Source: Lachnospiraceae bacterium
GTDB taxonomy: Bacteria; Bacillota; Clostridia; Lachnospirales; Lachnospiraceae
Direction: 5' to 3'
Length of the DNA: 64,000 bases
Assembly (NCBI GenBank): GCA_009911195.1
Contig: QXWV01000115.1
Location: 32,733 to 96,732 of the forward strand
Every line of letters begins with the position of its first letter. Position 1 is the stretch's first letter. Under the pieces are notes generated by a model. It did not search any database. It was given only the letters and a program-made list of their open reading frames with translations, and was not told where the DNA came from. The translations under genes and the position numbers were made by a program. Below, piece by piece: positions 19,101 through 25,038 of this stretch.

Positions 19101-19657
19101 AGATTGCAGATGCGGCAATAGATGCGGCAAAAAGAGCAGTGAGGGAAGCCAAGAAAGAACTTGATGAACATTCACCATCGAAGGTTTTCTTTAAAATCGG
19201 TGAGAATGTGGATCTTGGAATGATAAATGGCATCCGAGCATACTTAAGCCGTGTTGGCGCTGCTGGCACGGATCTTGGCAGAGAGACCATAGACTCAATG
19301 AAATCTGCCATCAGCCATATATCTGACATCGTAAACAATGAGATGGATTCAGAGCCGACCATCCGGCCGGTACTGGACATGACGAATGTTCAAAATGGCG
19401 TACAGGAAATCAATTCTTTGTTTTCTAAGGGATTGAATATGTCCGCTTCATATGATAAAGCACTGGCCGTGACCAGGAGCAATAAAGTTGGTTCGTCTGT
19501 CTCGGAAATCCATCCAAGTAACTATCAACAACCTGCATCGAACAGCTTCAATTTCGTGCAGAACAACTACTCGCCGAAAGCCTTGTCCAGAAAGGATATT
19601 TACAGGCAGACAAGAAACCAGTTTGCGGCGATGAAAGGAGCGGTGAGTAGCACATGA
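13133..19657 (+). CDS. Tape measure protein
   Basis: This is a 2,174-residue protein that sets tail length. ATG 13133 is used, with GGAGGT nine bases upstream. The N-terminal 350 residues match TMP core domains (MEPIQQGFAEYELKMGSVQT, ASRAMYNFAQALSSGAVKLI). A long series of Gly/Ala-rich hydrophobic helices follows (residues about 690-1400). Then come five 62-residue repeats (17411 on) and four repeats of about 46 residues (18605 on), and a HSPSKVFFKIGENVDLGMI motif near the C-terminus. The hydrophobic part may enter the host membrane during DNA ejection. Confidence 0.93.
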   Translation: MSKSVEKRIVEMRFDNQQFEKGVQTTMGTLDKLKHSLKLDGATKGLEDIDKAAKGINISGLSSAVETVKSRFSALEVVAITALANITNSVVNAGKKLVDSFTMEPIQQGFAEYELKMGSVQTIMASTGADIKTVNGYLEELNTYSDKTIYSFADMTSSIGKFTNAGVSLDDAVKAIKGISNEAAVSGANANEASRAMYNFAQALSSGAVKLIDWKSIENANMATVEFKQSLLDTALAMGTVVKVGDKYQSTTTDAQGKISDLFTATSMFNDSLSSQWMTTDVLVQTLGNYATDVREMTSAEKKAYEEKLRGIGYTEEQIKAIEELGQKAYDSAQDVKTFSQLMDTLKEAAGSGWAQTFEILFGDLEEAKVLWTAVSQVVGGFIDQSSKARNDMLQGWKDLGGRQALIESVQNAFSGLMSVVKPVGEAFREIFPATTSEQLMNLTKGLKEFTSHLKLSDKDSQNLKNTFKGLFAVLDLVKQGIGALVKAVFPMTKGLGSLGSGVLSVTGKIGEWLVSLDQAAKKSDVFNQAIQKFHDKVSPIFKSIKGHIDGAVVAIKKFAETHFNVPDTSGLMSVADKLKARIEPLKKIGEVAKEAMGKLVDAFKASAPVLANLGGIIVDALGKVIDGIMKALRGEGFDSLIDLLNGGIVTGIGVGIMKFIKNLTGLESTADDAIGGFAGIIEGFKGAINGAKETLADFQASLKADILMKIAGSIAVLAGSLLVLSLIDSDKLGGALASISILFAELAASMALFDKTLSGQKGLNKFGMAMIEMSAAILVLASALKKIASIDSDKLAGALVGITVLIGEMVAASLALSKWGGKIKTSAVSMILFAEAINILANAVGKLGALDTDKLTKGLVGVGVLMAELAAFMVASKFGNFKATQGLAIIELSAALLILEKSVSGFGSMDIETIKQGLAGVGVVLAEVAGFSVIAGKAKNILSSATALTVIGAAMLIFGKAIKDIGSLSIETIGKGLIGIGGALAAVAIAVNLMPKNMVGIGLGLVEVAAALKIIGSVIQDAGGMKWEEIGKGMVVLAGSMTILAVALNAMKGTLGGASAMLVMSAALVVFTPVLKSLGAMNLEEIGKGLLALAGAFTVLGIAGAVLGPMVPAILGLSGALALLGVAVAACGVGILAFSAGLASLAVSGVAGVTALVAALEILIVGVLGVIANSAKAIAGAVKAIVLAIVDVIVECAPPIAEGVLTLIEEVLKSLAEHGPNIVTYLMDFLIGVINAIAARLPELIKAAVNLIGAFFRGVVDALKGIDTATLMEGIVGIGLLSAIMLALSAVAGLIPGAMAGVLGMGVVIAEMSLVLAAVGALAQLPGLKWLIGEGGDLLQGVGTAIGKFVGGIVGGFLGGISAQFPQIGQDLTDFMANAQGFIEGAKKIDPAMLQGVNALAQTILLLTAANILDGLTKWFTGGTSLVKFGEELAEFGPYFKRYSDEIAGINPEVITASSNAALALAEMASKLPNSGGLAGKIFGENNLSDFGAELEKFGPYIKKYGDQVKGLDSAAVKASAEAAQMMADMAATLPNSGGLAAKIMGDNTLSAFGEELEKFGPHISKYAKDVNGVDPAAVKASAQAAQVLSDMASTLPNSGGLAALIMGDNTISEFGEELEKFGPHIAKYAQAVAGVQPTVVTASANAAKALSELANNLPNTGGLVSWFTGDNDIGKFGQSLEKFGQSFAGYYNSISGIDTALLGAVIVELGKLVDMANGISGVDTSGMTKFASDLTTMGNNGIDGFIQAFTNANEKVQQGVTALLTTVTSTMQAQVGTLTASGTTAGQSLGTGLINGINTQKPLAISAISGMCMTLIQTTRVGLPSATFNTIGQTNVMQGLINGLNAKRALLLSTAKNHCTVLIQQFRTSLPSATFNTIGQNVIQAIINGMNAKRELLLATARNLCVALVAKFRSELPTATFQTLGENLVQALANGIKSKQSTSEEAAKAVCSATMNAFRNGLSADELRGVGANAAQGLADGIRSKINEIADAAIDAAKRAVREAKKELDEHSPSKVFFKIGENVDLGMINGIRAYLSRVGAAGTDLGRETIDSMKSAISHISDIVNNEMDSEPTIRPVLDMTNVQNGVQEINSLFSKGLNMSASYDKALAVTRSNKVGSSVSEIHPSNYQQPASNSFNFVQNNYSPKALSRKDIYRQTRNQFAAMKGAVSST
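17411..18200 (+). repeat. Tandem 62-residue repeats in the tape measure gene
   Basis: Units of exactly 186 bases start at 17411, 17597, 17783 and 17969, with a partial fifth at 18155. Each encodes FGxELxxFGP, then ASAxAAxxLxxMA and a LPNSGGL ending. The DNA has diverged but length is constant, suggesting duplication followed by selection for spacing. Confidence 0.9.
18605..19159 (+). repeat. Tandem repeats of about 46 residues in the tape measure gene
   Basis: Four units start at 18605 (47 residues), 18746, 18884 and 19022. The first two share LPSATFNTIGQ and NAKRxLLL and are almost identical in DNA at the start. The third and fourth are more diverged. A weaker related unit may precede them near 18461. 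Confidence 0.8.
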
Positions 19658-20571
19658 TTAAATCAGTAACAGTAACGAACTACCTTGGTGAATGGATCAA
19701 GATCAACCTTGCGGATGATGAACCGGAACATGGTTTGCTTATCAAAAGCATAGAAGGTATTGGTCCTGCTAAGGCCGATATCAATACGACAAATCTGGCA
19801 ACGAATGACGGCTCGCTGTATAACTCGGCGAGACTGGAAGAACGAAATATCGTCATGCAGTTATACTTTGCCGAGGCTCCAAGGATTGAAGATGCGAGGC
19901 AGACAACATACAAGTATTTTCCGATTAAGAAATTTCTTGAATTCCTTGTTGAAACGGATAATCGTATCGTCAAGACAAAAGGGTATGTTGAATCTAACGA
20001 ACCCAATATTTTCAGTGAGCAGGAAACCAGCCAGATTTCAATCGTATGTCCGGACCCATATTTTTATTCGGCCGGAGAAAACGGAAATAATGTAACCATC
20101 TTCTATGGCGTGGAGCCGCTTTTTGAGTTCGAGTTCGACAACAACTCACTTGACGAGGATTTGATAGAGTTTGGTTCTATAGAGAATCAGACGGAACGCT
20201 CGGTCTATTATGACGGAGATGCTGAAATCGGAGTAACGATTACAATCCACGCTATTGGAGAAGCAAGGAATATCACGATCTATAATACCGGCACCAGAGA
20301 AGTGATGCGGATCGATACAGACAAACTGGAAGCTTTGACTGGCTCTGGAATCATATCTGGTGACGATATTATCATCACGACTGTTCGAGGCGAGAAGTCG
20401 ATCCGGCTGCTAAGGACAGGGCGATATACCAATATTCTCAACTGCCTTGATAAAGGTTCCGACTGGTTCCAGCTATCGAAAGGGGACAATATTTTTGCCT
20501 ATGTGGCAGAATACGGTTCGGAAAACCTACAGTTCAAGATTGAAAACAGAATCATTTATGAAGGAGTATAG
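19654..20571 (+). CDS. Distal tail protein (Dit)
   Basis: This is a 305-residue protein right after the tape measure, overlapping it by four bases. Features typical of Dit/TP901 ORF46-like proteins are the N-terminal beta domain, DARQTTYKYFPIKKFLEF near residue 85, the VESNEPNIFSEQETSQISI segment and CPDPYFYSAGE. Dit forms the hub joining tail tube and baseplate. Confidence 0.82.
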   Translation: MIKSVTVTNYLGEWIKINLADDEPEHGLLIKSIEGIGPAKADINTTNLATNDGSLYNSARLEERNIVMQLYFAEAPRIEDARQTTYKYFPIKKFLEFLVETDNRIVKTKGYVESNEPNIFSEQETSQISIVCPDPYFYSAGENGNNVTIFYGVEPLFEFEFDNNSLDEDLIEFGSIENQTERSVYYDGDAEIGVTITIHAIGEARNITIYNTGTREVMRIDTDKLEALTGSGIISGDDIIITTVRGEKSIRLLRTGRYTNILNCLDKGSDWFQLSKGDNIFAYVAEYGSENLQFKIENRIIYEGV

Positions 20572-20574
20572 ACT

Positions 20575-21633
20575 ATGGAAGTATTGATTATGGACGAAAA
20601 GTTCCAGCAGGTCTGCCTGATTGATGCTTTCGAGTCTCTAATCTGGACTGAGAGGTATCATGGTTTTGGGGACTTTGAGATTTACACGCCGGCAAATGCT
20701 GAACTTATGAGAACCGTCAAGCAAGATTATTATGCATGGCTGAAAGATTCGGATCAGGTAATGATTGTTGAGGAAGTTCAGATTAGCACAGAAGTAGAAA
20801 CAGGAGGACATTTAACAATATCCGGTCGTTCATTGGAATCTATACTGGATCGTCGCATTATCTGGCAGCAGACAGTACTTAATGGAAATCTTCAAAATGG
20901 GATTAAAAAATTGATCACAGAGAATGTTATCTCTCCAGCTATTGGGGATCGGAAGATTGCCGGATTTGTATTTCAGGATTCACAAGATCCACATGTAACG
21001 GGGTTATCCATACGAGCCCAATATACCGGAGACAATCTTTATGAAACCATTGAAACAATCTGCAAAGCGTACAATTTGGGATTCCAGATTACGCTTAATG
21101 AACAAAATCAGTTCGTCTTTATGCTCTATTCAGGAGCGGACCGTTCTTACGACCAGTCGGTCAACCCTTACGTTATATTTTCCCCCAGGTTTGAAAACAT
21201 CATTAACAGCAATTACCTGGAGTCAAAAAAAACATTGAAAAATGTGACTTTGGTTGCGGGAGAAGATGAAGGTACAACCAGGCGTACAAGAATTGTCGGA
21301 ACGGGAAAGGATTTAAACCGGAGAGAGATTTATACGGACGCCAGAGATGTGCAGTCCGAAACACAGGATGGGAAATTGTCAGATGCAGAATACAATGCCC
21401 AGTTAGACCAAAGAGGAAGAGAAAAGCTTTCAGAGCATCCATTCACTAAGTCGTTTGAAGGGCAGGTAGAATCCACACAAACCTTTGTTTATGGTAAGGA
21501 TTTTTATAAGGGGGATATTGTTCAGATTGTTAATGAGTATGGAATAGAATCAAAAGTTCGGGTAATTGAAATTGTCAGGGCACAGGACACCACTGGCTAT
21601 GAAACATATCCGACTTTCAGTGTAGTGGAATAG
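20575..21633 (+). CDS. Gp37-like siphophage tail protein (tail-associated hub)
   Basis: This is a 352-residue protein with an N-terminal LIDAFESLIWTERYHGFGDF signature, then LTISGRSLESILDRRII and a C-terminal YGIESKVRVIEIVRAQDTTG. These match the ReqiPepy6 Gp37-like family of tail tip proteins. AAGGAGT lies eight to ten bases before ATG 20575. It follows Dit and precedes the baseplate/fibre protein, consistent with a tail tip role. Confidence 0.78.
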   Translation: MEVLIMDEKFQQVCLIDAFESLIWTERYHGFGDFEIYTPANAELMRTVKQDYYAWLKDSDQVMIVEEVQISTEVETGGHLTISGRSLESILDRRIIWQQTVLNGNLQNGIKKLITENVISPAIGDRKIAGFVFQDSQDPHVTGLSIRAQYTGDNLYETIETICKAYNLGFQITLNEQNQFVFMLYSGADRSYDQSVNPYVIFSPRFENIINSNYLESKKTLKNVTLVAGEDEGTTRRTRIVGTGKDLNRREIYTDARDVQSETQDGKLSDAEYNAQLDQRGREKLSEHPFTKSFEGQVESTQTFVYGKDFYKGDIVQIVNEYGIESKVRVIEIVRAQDTTGYETYPTFSVVE

Positions 21634-21645
21634 GAGGTTCTGCAA

Positions 21646-22776
21646 ATGAGTGTAACGTATGGATTTTACAATGCGAAGAACCATGACCGCCGATACAATT
21701 CAATCCAGATATCAAGTATTTTTGACGGAATTATCAGCGATGGCATTTATATGTCGATTGGCGATCACATGGTCGTAAAGTCAAATTCCGGAATGATGGT
21801 TACAGTTGGAGTAGGACGAGCCTGGTTCAATCATACATGGACTTTGAACGATTCTCTGCTTCCGATTGAGATACCATTATCTGAGATAATCCTTAACCGA
21901 ATTGACGCTGTGATTTTGGAAGTGAATGCGGAGGAAGCAGTTCGCGAAAATATAATCAAAGTAGTAAAAGGCACACCTGCTACGAATCCTGTAAGACCGG
22001 CAATGATCAATACGAGCGCTGTGCATCAGTATCCATTGGCATACATATATGTGGGATCTGGAGTCACAGAAATCCGGCAGGCTAACATCACCAACATGGT
22101 GGGGACATCAGTGACGCCGTTCGTTACCGGGATTATTGACACCATCAATATTGATGACCTTATTGCACAGTGGGGCGATCAGTGGGAGGAATACTATGCA
22201 AAGCAAGTGGCCGATATGGAACGAACCAATATCTTCTGGAAAGAACAGTGGGCAACTTGGTTTTTGGCACAGACAACGGAGATTCAGGAGGCGTATCTTG
22301 CATGGGAAAAGCAATGGACTGATTGGTTTAACTCCCAGACATTGGATATGGAACGCACGAATGCTTTCTGGAAACAGCAATGGGAACAGTGGTTTTACGG
22401 ATACATCAACGAATATACCACTGAAATGGCTGACTGGAGGGATCGGAGCCAAACTGATTTTATAACCTGGTTTCAAAATCTTCAGGCTATGCTTTCAAGC
22501 GATGTCGCAGCCAATATGGCAAAAGAGATTTTGGAACTCCAAAAGCGGACAAAAGTCTTGGAAGTGTTCTCCGAAGTTCTTTCAACGGAGTATGCTGTAT
22601 ACCATAAGCTTTATGATAGTGGGTACAGAACATATGCCTCTGTACAGGACTCTTCAAATAAAGATATTCTTGACAGTGATATTGATCCGGTGATTGGCCG
22701 TACCCATTCAAGCGAACTTATTCTGGACAGCGACGGGAATCCGATTGATGCCAGAGTTATATTTGTAACGAAATGA
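21646..22776 (+). CDS. Baseplate / tail fibre protein with Trp-rich coiled segment
   Basis: This is a 376-residue protein. Residues 1-170 resemble baseplate upper proteins (VTYGFYNAKNHDRRYN, ISDGIYMSIGDHMVV). Residues about 180-285 hold a Trp-rich helical repeat (FWKEQWATWF, AWEKQWTDWF, FWKQQWEQWF) probably forming a trimeric stalk. The C-terminus has short beta segments. It lies immediately upstream of the DGR target, which it may carry at the tail tip. Confidence 0.7.
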   Translation: MSVTYGFYNAKNHDRRYNSIQISSIFDGIISDGIYMSIGDHMVVKSNSGMMVTVGVGRAWFNHTWTLNDSLLPIEIPLSEIILNRIDAVILEVNAEEAVRENIIKVVKGTPATNPVRPAMINTSAVHQYPLAYIYVGSGVTEIRQANITNMVGTSVTPFVTGIIDTINIDDLIAQWGDQWEEYYAKQVADMERTNIFWKEQWATWFLAQTTEIQEAYLAWEKQWTDWFNSQTLDMERTNAFWKQQWEQWFYGYINEYTTEMADWRDRSQTDFITWFQNLQAMLSSDVAANMAKEILELQKRTKVLEVFSEVLSTEYAVYHKLYDSGYRTYASVQDSSNKDILDSDIDPVIGRTHSSELILDSDGNPIDARVIFVTK

Positions 22777-22792
22777 TTTAAGGAGGAACAAT

Positions 22793-23776
22793 ATGAAAAT
22801 CGTAGATTATGAGAAGGTGCAGAAACTTTCAACCGACAATGTTTTTCTTATTGACGGAGAAAGTGGCACAAAAGGAATCCTGGCGGGAGATCTTGCGAAA
22901 GCTTTGGTTGGCCTGCTTAATTCTGAGCAGTTTATATCTGGAGTCAATCTTTCCGAACTGCCGCAGATCAATGCATTATCAGCTAACGATAAGATTCTTG
23001 TGGGAACATCTGCCGGAAATAAGGCTATCGCAGCCAATGATGTGCTGTTTGCGGTTCTTGATGAATTTGCTACTGTAGAAATGAGGAGAAATATTTTCAG
23101 GGGGAAGAACCTGGGACCCGCTCTGACTGCGGCACAGAAAGTGGAGATCAAGGCTGGAACATTCAAGGGGTTCTTTGTCGGTGATTACTGGACCGTTGGT
23201 GATAATATATGGAGAATTGTTGACATCAATTACTGGCTGAACTGCGGCGATACTTCCTGCACAACGCCTCATCTGGTGATCATGCCGGATGCCGTATTAT
23301 ACAATGCCCAGATGAACGAGACGAATATTACCACTGGAGGCTATGTCGGCTCCAAAATGTATACAACAAATCTGGAGAATGCAAAGACTTTGGTGAATGC
23401 GGCCTTTGGCGCTGTAAATATTCTGAACCACAGAGAACTTCTGGTGAATGCTGTAAGTAATGGATACCCTTCTGCGGGGGCCTGGTATGATTCTAAGGTG
23501 GAATTGCCCAACGAGATCATGATGTATGGAACTTACGTGCATACTCCGGCCGGAAACGGTACGACTGTTCCGTATCGTTATACAATCGATAAAACGCAGT
23601 TGGCTTTGATGCGGCTTTATCCGAGGTTCATCAATCCCCACAGGCAGAATCAGTGGCTGAGAGACGTCGTTTCTGGAGCGAATTTCGCTTATGTGAACTA
23701 CCTTGGCTATACGTCCGGCTACCACGCCGCGTCGGACTCTCTTGGGGTTCGTCCGGTCTTCGGTGTTGTTGGTTAG
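22793..23776 (+). CDS. DGR target: receptor-binding protein with C-type lectin-like variable domain
   Basis: This is a 327-residue protein. The N-terminal 100 residues (VFLIDGESGTKGILAGDLAKAL and following) look like a phage attachment domain. From about residue 130 there is a lectin-like domain with WLRDVVSGANF and a C-terminal SLGVRPVF core, as in DGR variable proteins. Codons for the last 35 residues lie in the variable repeat at 23665-23756. Varied positions, judged against the template, include A, Y, Y, L, Y, S, G, H, A and D. Its role is host recognition at the tail tip; diversification changes receptor range. Confidence 0.88.
   Translation: MKIVDYEKVQKLSTDNVFLIDGESGTKGILAGDLAKALVGLLNSEQFISGVNLSELPQINALSANDKILVGTSAGNKAIAANDVLFAVLDEFATVEMRRNIFRGKNLGPALTAAQKVEIKAGTFKGFFVGDYWTVGDNIWRIVDINYWLNCGDTSCTTPHLVIMPDAVLYNAQMNETNITTGGYVGSKMYTTNLENAKTLVNAAFGAVNILNHRELLVNAVSNGYPSAGAWYDSKVELPNEIMMYGTYVHTPAGNGTTVPYRYTIDKTQLALMRLYPRFINPHRQNQWLRDVVSGANFAYVNYLGYTSGYHAASDSLGVRPVFGVVG
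23665..23756 (+). repeat. DGR variable repeat (VR)
   Basis: These 92 bases match the template repeat at 24839-24927 except for 12 substitutions, every one at a template adenine (3 to G, 5 to T, 4 to C), and one extra codon (GGC at 23717-23719 in this alignment). The 3' end, CTTGGGGTTCGTCCGG, is identical in both copies and is the likely initiation-of-homing region. Confidence 0.96.
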
Positions 23777-23783
23777 GTGATCT

Positions 23784-23800
23784 GGGGGCCTTGTGCCCCT
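23784..23800 (+). promoter_or_regulatory. Hairpin downstream of the VR
   Basis: GGGGGC (23784-23789) pairs with GCCCCT (23795-23800; five Watson-Crick pairs and one G-U) around a five-base loop, 28 bases past the VR and 8 past the stop codon. In the Bordetella phage DGR a GC-rich DNA hairpin downstream of VR aids retrohoming. No T tract follows, so a terminator is less likely. A 10-base palindrome, TACCCGGGTA, lies at 23812-23821. Confidence 0.6.
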
Positions 23801-23858
23801 TGTGAAAACCGTACCCGGGTAACAGAAAAAAATGGTAAAAAAGAAAGGAACGATAGAA

Positions 23859-24167
23859 ATGGATGAGAAAATCTATAAGATAACCCTTGCTGACGGAACT
23901 GAGATCGGAAATCTTAGAATCAACGGAAACAACTTCATTTCCAGAACACCCATTGATGCGATGAATTTTGAGGGAAACTGCTCTCCTATAACTATTAACG
24001 ATGGGGAGAATGAAGAAATTCATGAGAACATGGAGCTGGTTCAGATTACTCCTGTCGGGGAAGATTACTGGTTCGTTCTGCGCGATCTCTCATCGGCGGA
24101 ATTGGAAAAAATCAAAATGCAGTCCGATATCGAGTATGTCGCAATGATGGCCGGCGTGGAGATCTAA
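23859..24167 (+). CDS. Small phage protein next to the DGR target
   Basis: This is a 102-residue acidic protein (MDEKIYKITLADGTEIGNL). ATG 23859 is chosen over ATG 23832 because AAAGGAA lies eight bases upstream. The first half is beta-rich; the C-terminal ELEKIKMQSDIEYVAMMAGVEI is helical. It lies between the target and the XkdX-like gene, a common place for a tail-tip accessory protein. I do not recognise a family. Confidence 0.6.
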   Translation: MDEKIYKITLADGTEIGNLRINGNNFISRTPIDAMNFEGNCSPITINDGENEEIHENMELVQITPVGEDYWFVLRDLSSAELEKIKMQSDIEYVAMMAGVEI

Positions 24168-24198
24168 TAGAAAGAAGACTGAAAGAAGGAGGAACACC

Positions 24199-24339
24199 AT
24201 GGAATATAGCAAGAATTACCAGAAAGTAAAGCGTTACTATGATATGAAGATGTGGGACGAGACCCGCGTCCGTAACGCCGTAAAGATGGGCTGGATTACT
24301 GAGGCGGAATTCCAGGAAATCACCGGTAAGGAGTATTGA
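24199..24339 (+). CDS. XkdX-family small phage protein
   Basis: This is a 46-residue protein: MEYSKNYQKVKRYYDMKMWD, then RVRNAVKMGWITEAEFQEITGKEY. The pattern of an N-terminal YxKVKxYYD and a C-terminal VxxGWITxxExxEITG is that of XkdX proteins found at the end of tail modules. AAGGAGGAACACC precedes the ATG. Its stop overlaps the following ATG by one base. Confidence 0.8.
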   Translation: MEYSKNYQKVKRYYDMKMWDETRVRNAVKMGWITEAEFQEITGKEY

Positions 24340-24833
24340 TGAGTGTCCTAGTAAGTGACCGGACAGAGTCAAAGTTTGAGCCCATCACGTACTCTACGGA
24401 ATTACACAACATGCTGCGGGAATTCATGCAGAGAAACTTTGGAGTAAAAGATTTGGAACATTTCGTCCAGCTTCGTTATGCCTATGGAAAAGATGACGTT
24501 GAGGATTTCAGTAAATATCGTTATCTGATGCAGACTCATAAAAGGGAAATCGATCATCTGGCAACACTCATGACCAATAATGTCAGAGCCGCCAACAGCA
24601 TCTATCCGACTACCATGAGGGAATATGAAACGCGGAGAGATTACCAGTCCTCAGCCATCGTGAACTGCGAGCAGATCATCAAGGAACTGCAGCGTGTTGT
24701 GGAAACCTTTGAGGTGGACTTGAATGTTTATGGCAGGTATGTAAAAGCTATCGACCGAGAAATCGGTTTGATAAAGAAGTGGCGTCAGCGGGACAACAAA
24801 ATCAAGTCATACGTGCAGCAGGGGAACATCTAA
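24339..24833 (+). CDS. avd: Avd-like DGR accessory protein
   Basis: This is a 164-residue, largely helical, basic protein lying between target and template repeat, the usual position of the accessory variability determinant. Four amphipathic helices can be drawn (about residues 20-45, 58-85, 95-125, 128-160), fitting the Avd four-helix barrel that binds the reverse transcriptase and template RNA. The assignment depends on position, length and fold pattern, not on a catalytic motif. ATG 24339 overlaps the previous stop. The template repeat begins five bases after its stop. Confidence 0.7.
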   Translation: MSVLVSDRTESKFEPITYSTELHNMLREFMQRNFGVKDLEHFVQLRYAYGKDDVEDFSKYRYLMQTHKREIDHLATLMTNNVRAANSIYPTTMREYETRRDYQSSAIVNCEQIIKELQRVVETFEVDLNVYGRYVKAIDREIGLIKKWRQRDNKIKSYVQQGNI

Positions 24834-24838
24834 TTTTG

Positions 24839-24927
24839 CGTCGTTTCTGGAACGAATTTCGCTAATGTGAACAACAATGGCAATACGAACTACAACAACG
24901 CGTCGAACTCTCTTGGGGTTCGTCCGG
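24839..24927 (+). repeat. DGR template repeat (TR)
   Basis: These 89 bases lie between the Avd-like gene and the reverse transcriptase, on the same strand as the target. Read in the VR frame it is rich in AAC/AAT codons (TNFANVNNNGNTNYNNASNS), the best codons for adenine-directed diversification. It lies outside any credible gene. The RNA from here through the 111-base spacer to 25038 is the likely template for mutagenic reverse transcription. Confidence 0.96.
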
Positions 24928-25038
24928 ATTCTCTGCCTAACCAACAGAGAAGGAGATGTTGTCCTTTCCATCAAGGATAAATAGCAAAGCCGGACGCAAT
25001 TTACTACGGTAAGTATTGCTATAACGGTGAATAATCTT

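Noticed and set aside
17411..19159. CRISPR array
   Set aside because: The regularly spaced repeats are in frame inside the tape measure gene, are 186 and about 138 bases long, and have no unique spacers. No cas gene is present.
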